Assembly: GCF_003208175.1 (NCBI RefSeq)
Contig: NZ_QKMR01000002.1
Span: 242,024-306,023, forward strand
Source: Ruminiclostridium sufflavum DSM 19573
GTDB taxonomy: Bacteria; Bacillota; Clostridia; Acetivibrionales; DSM-1351
DNA length: 64,000 nt
Direction of reading: 5' to 3'
Position numbers and translations under genes: made by a program. The notes under the pieces were generated by a model, which saw only the letters and a program-made list of their open reading frames with translations, did not search any database and was not told the origin of the DNA. Of this stretch, positions 62,369 through 64,000 are shown piece by piece (position 1 is the stretch's first letter; the number at the start of each line of letters is the position of its first letter).

Positions 62369-64000
62369 ATGGATGAAAAAAATAAAGAATGTGCGTATTT
62401 TTCATTGACGGAGCCACAAAAGTCGATTTGGTTCACACAACAGCTGTCCGAATCGATGAACCACAGTGTGACCGTTGATGTCTCATTTGACGGAAAGCAG
62501 GACATGTTTGCCGCCAGTACAGCTATCAGCTTATTGTACAAGCACAATCAAGTCCTGCGTACCGAGGTGACGGAATCGGATGGTGTGCCCATGCAGTTTT
62601 TCAGGGACTATGACCCCAAAAGCATGTATGGAAGTGTTCGGGAGTTTCCCAGCGCCGCCGCTTATTCAGCCTTTGCTGCCGGCTATGCGGAACAAAGAAT
62701 GGACGAGACTCTTTGTGAAATCATAGCCTTCAGCTATGACAGCAAATATGGTTTCCTCATCAAAGGCTCTCACATGCTGATAGACGGAGTAAGTGCGATT
62801 CTATTGCTGGCACGGGTGAAAAAATACTACGACGCTGTTACAATGAATAAGGAGATCGACGAGCCAGAATACCGCTATCAGGAATTCATTGAGCAGGAAG
62901 CAAAGTACTATGCCGGCAGCCTGCAATTTCTGAAGGACAGGGAGTTTTGGCAAGACAAGCTGTCAGTTATTACCGAACCGACAAGAATCGCGCGGGGCGC
63001 AAGGCATTCGCTGGTATCGAAGAGATTCTCGTACCCGTTGGCGTCAGATTTTGAAGAACGATTGAAAGGATACTGCAATAGATCCGGCGTTTCGGAATTT
63101 GCGGTACTTTTGTCATGCTTTGCCCGGTGCGTCTCGGAGCATGTGCGCAGCAAGCCAACCAGCATTTTGTGTGCCGTGATGAGGAGCCGGAAGGGAGCGG
63201 TGGAAGAGGCATCACCCGGAATGTATGTCAATACGATTCCTGTTGTTTTTGACGGCGTGTTTGAAAGAGCTTCCGAAGATACGGCGGCTAAAGCCATCAA
63301 GACAATTACGAAGGATTTTATAAAAGCTGCAAAACACTTCCGGTACAGCTGGAATCATATTCTGGCTGATTATTACCAGATTCAGGGGCAGAATCAGGCA
63401 CCCTCAGATATAATGTTCAGCTACCAGAATTTTGGTTCCTTTGACACCAGCCAATTTGTATCGGAATCATTTTCTCATACATGGTATTCTCCGGGAACGC
63501 AAGCGGACAGCCTCGCATTCCATGCACGTCGGGAACCAGGGGGCTCCTTGCAATTTGTGCTTGATTATCGTGCAGAAGTGTTTTCGCAGGAAGATATATC
63601 TATTTTTTGCGGACATCTTATTACGATGCTGGATTCGTTGTTTGCAAACCCGGACAAGCGCATGGCAGAATTGGAGATGCTCGGCGACGCAGAGCGGGAG
63701 ACAATCCTTGGTGCTTTCAACGACACCTGTGCGGCGTATCCAAGAGACAAGACTATTGTTGAGCTTTTCGAAGAACAGGCAGCCAGAACCCCGGATAATA
63801 CAGCGTTAAAATTCGGAGACGAAATCATGACATATGCGGAGCTGAACAGGAAAGCCAATGGGTTGGCAATGCATCTGCGCAGGCTTGGCGTCCATACGGA
63901 GGATAGGGTTGCGATACTGGCAGAGCGCGGCATGGAGATGATAGTAGGAATCTACGGAATTCTTAAAGCCGGCGGCACATATGTGCCAATCGATCCATCT
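62369..64000 (+). CDS. Nonribosomal peptide synthetase, N-terminal part (C-A...), runs off the window
   Basis: The frame is open for 544 codons to the window edge. ATG 62369 has AGGAG upstream. Residues about 8-430 form a condensation domain; its active-site motif reads SHMLIDGVS (H135), that is SHxxxDG rather than HHxxxDG, with the catalytic second histidine kept. VNTIPVVF near 293 and FSYQNFGSFD near 350 are later C-domain blocks. A linker leads to an adenylation domain that starts near 462 with EEQAARTPDNTAL, TYAELNRKAN and AGGTYVPIDPS. The specificity residues lie beyond the window. GC content is visibly higher than in the genes before 58 kb, suggesting acquired DNA. An N-terminal C domain may indicate lipo-initiation or a preceding module on another protein. 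Confidence 0.9.
   Translation, partial: MDEKNKECAYFSLTEPQKSIWFTQQLSESMNHSVTVDVSFDGKQDMFAASTAISLLYKHNQVLRTEVTESDGVPMQFFRDYDPKSMYGSVREFPSAAAYSAFAAGYAEQRMDETLCEIIAFSYDSKYGFLIKGSHMLIDGVSAILLLARVKKYYDAVTMNKEIDEPEYRYQEFIEQEAKYYAGSLQFLKDREFWQDKLSVITEPTRIARGARHSLVSKRFSYPLASDFEERLKGYCNRSGVSEFAVLLSCFARCVSEHVRSKPTSILCAVMRSRKGAVEEASPGMYVNTIPVVFDGVFERASEDTAAKAIKTITKDFIKAAKHFRYSWNHILADYYQIQGQNQAPSDIMFSYQNFGSFDTSQFVSESFSHTWYSPGTQADSLAFHARREPGGSLQFVLDYRAEVFSQEDISIFCGHLITMLDSLFANPDKRMAELEMLGDAERETILGAFNDTCAAYPRDKTIVELFEEQAARTPDNTALKFGDEIMTYAELNRKANGLAMHLRRLGVHTEDRVAILAERGMEMIVGIYGILKAGGTYVPIDPS

Overview
The window reads as a chromosomal segment of a low-GC, anaerobic, spore-forming, cellulose-degrading clostridium of the Ruminiclostridium (Clostridium cellulolyticum/papyrosolvens/termitidis) type. 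The basis is two secreted glycoside hydrolases ending in type I dockerins (GH9-CBM3c and GH30), Spo0A-type boxes, cotJ spore-coat genes, an oxygen-sensitive glycyl radical enzyme with its activase, and a PyrR-attenuated pyrimidine operon. The species assignment is inference from these genes; no rRNA or tRNA gene is visible.

Layout. 1-3.4 kb: a peptide/solute-binding lipoprotein, lspA and an rluD-type pseudouridine synthase. 3.4-15.7 kb: an essentially complete de novo UMP operon, with promoter, PyrR attenuator, pyrR-pyrB-pyrC-pyrF-carA-carB-pyrK-pyrD, a histidine phosphatase and an atypical orotate phosphoribosyltransferase, closed by a long structured terminator. 16-23 kb: glgC, a DUF1287 protein, a YbaK-type deacylase, a lipoprotein, a GGDEF-EAL protein behind Spo0A-like boxes, and an Mrp-type Fe-S carrier ATPase. 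23-27 kb: an OLD-like ATPase, a GH39 enzyme behind a repeated leader, and a divergent cis-prenyltransferase. 27-31.7 kb: the two cellulosomal enzymes. 31.8-35 kb (minus strand): two anion exporter-like membrane proteins (TauE/SafE and YeiH) and a LacI regulator. 35.4-44.7 kb: a sugar locus with glycyl radical enzyme, activase, rhamnulokinase-like kinase, ribose-type ABC importer and class II aldolase. 44.7-57 kb: LysR, membrane ferredoxin, SPL-type radical SAM protein, oxidoreductase, cytoplasmic zinc-binding chemoreceptor behind a sigma-D promoter, DEAD-box helicase, CvfB-like S1 protein and flavoproteins.

57.3-64 kb looks like the edge of an accessory island. cotJA and cotJB are intact but cotJC stops after 37 codons. 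Decayed DNA follows, including a Na/Pi-cotransporter (PhoU-domain) fragment, then a PEP-synthase/rifampin-phosphotransferase-like gene, a type II thioesterase and the start of a nonribosomal peptide synthetase that runs off the window and is visibly more GC-rich. Both reading frames at 58141 and 58818 have a good Shine-Dalgarno sequence but ATA where the start codon should be.

Two repeat families stand out. One is a MITE-like element with AAAGTCAATTAC/GTAATTGACTTT ends (two complete copies, one nearly complete copy and at least four fragments). The other is a leader repeat that ends in the Shine-Dalgarno sequences of pyrK and the GH39 gene. The best candidates for something undescribed are the dehydratase-type sugar locus without microcompartment genes, the ATA-start pair beside the NRPS cluster, and the SD-duplicating leader repeat. 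No CRISPR array, complete insertion sequence or prophage was seen.
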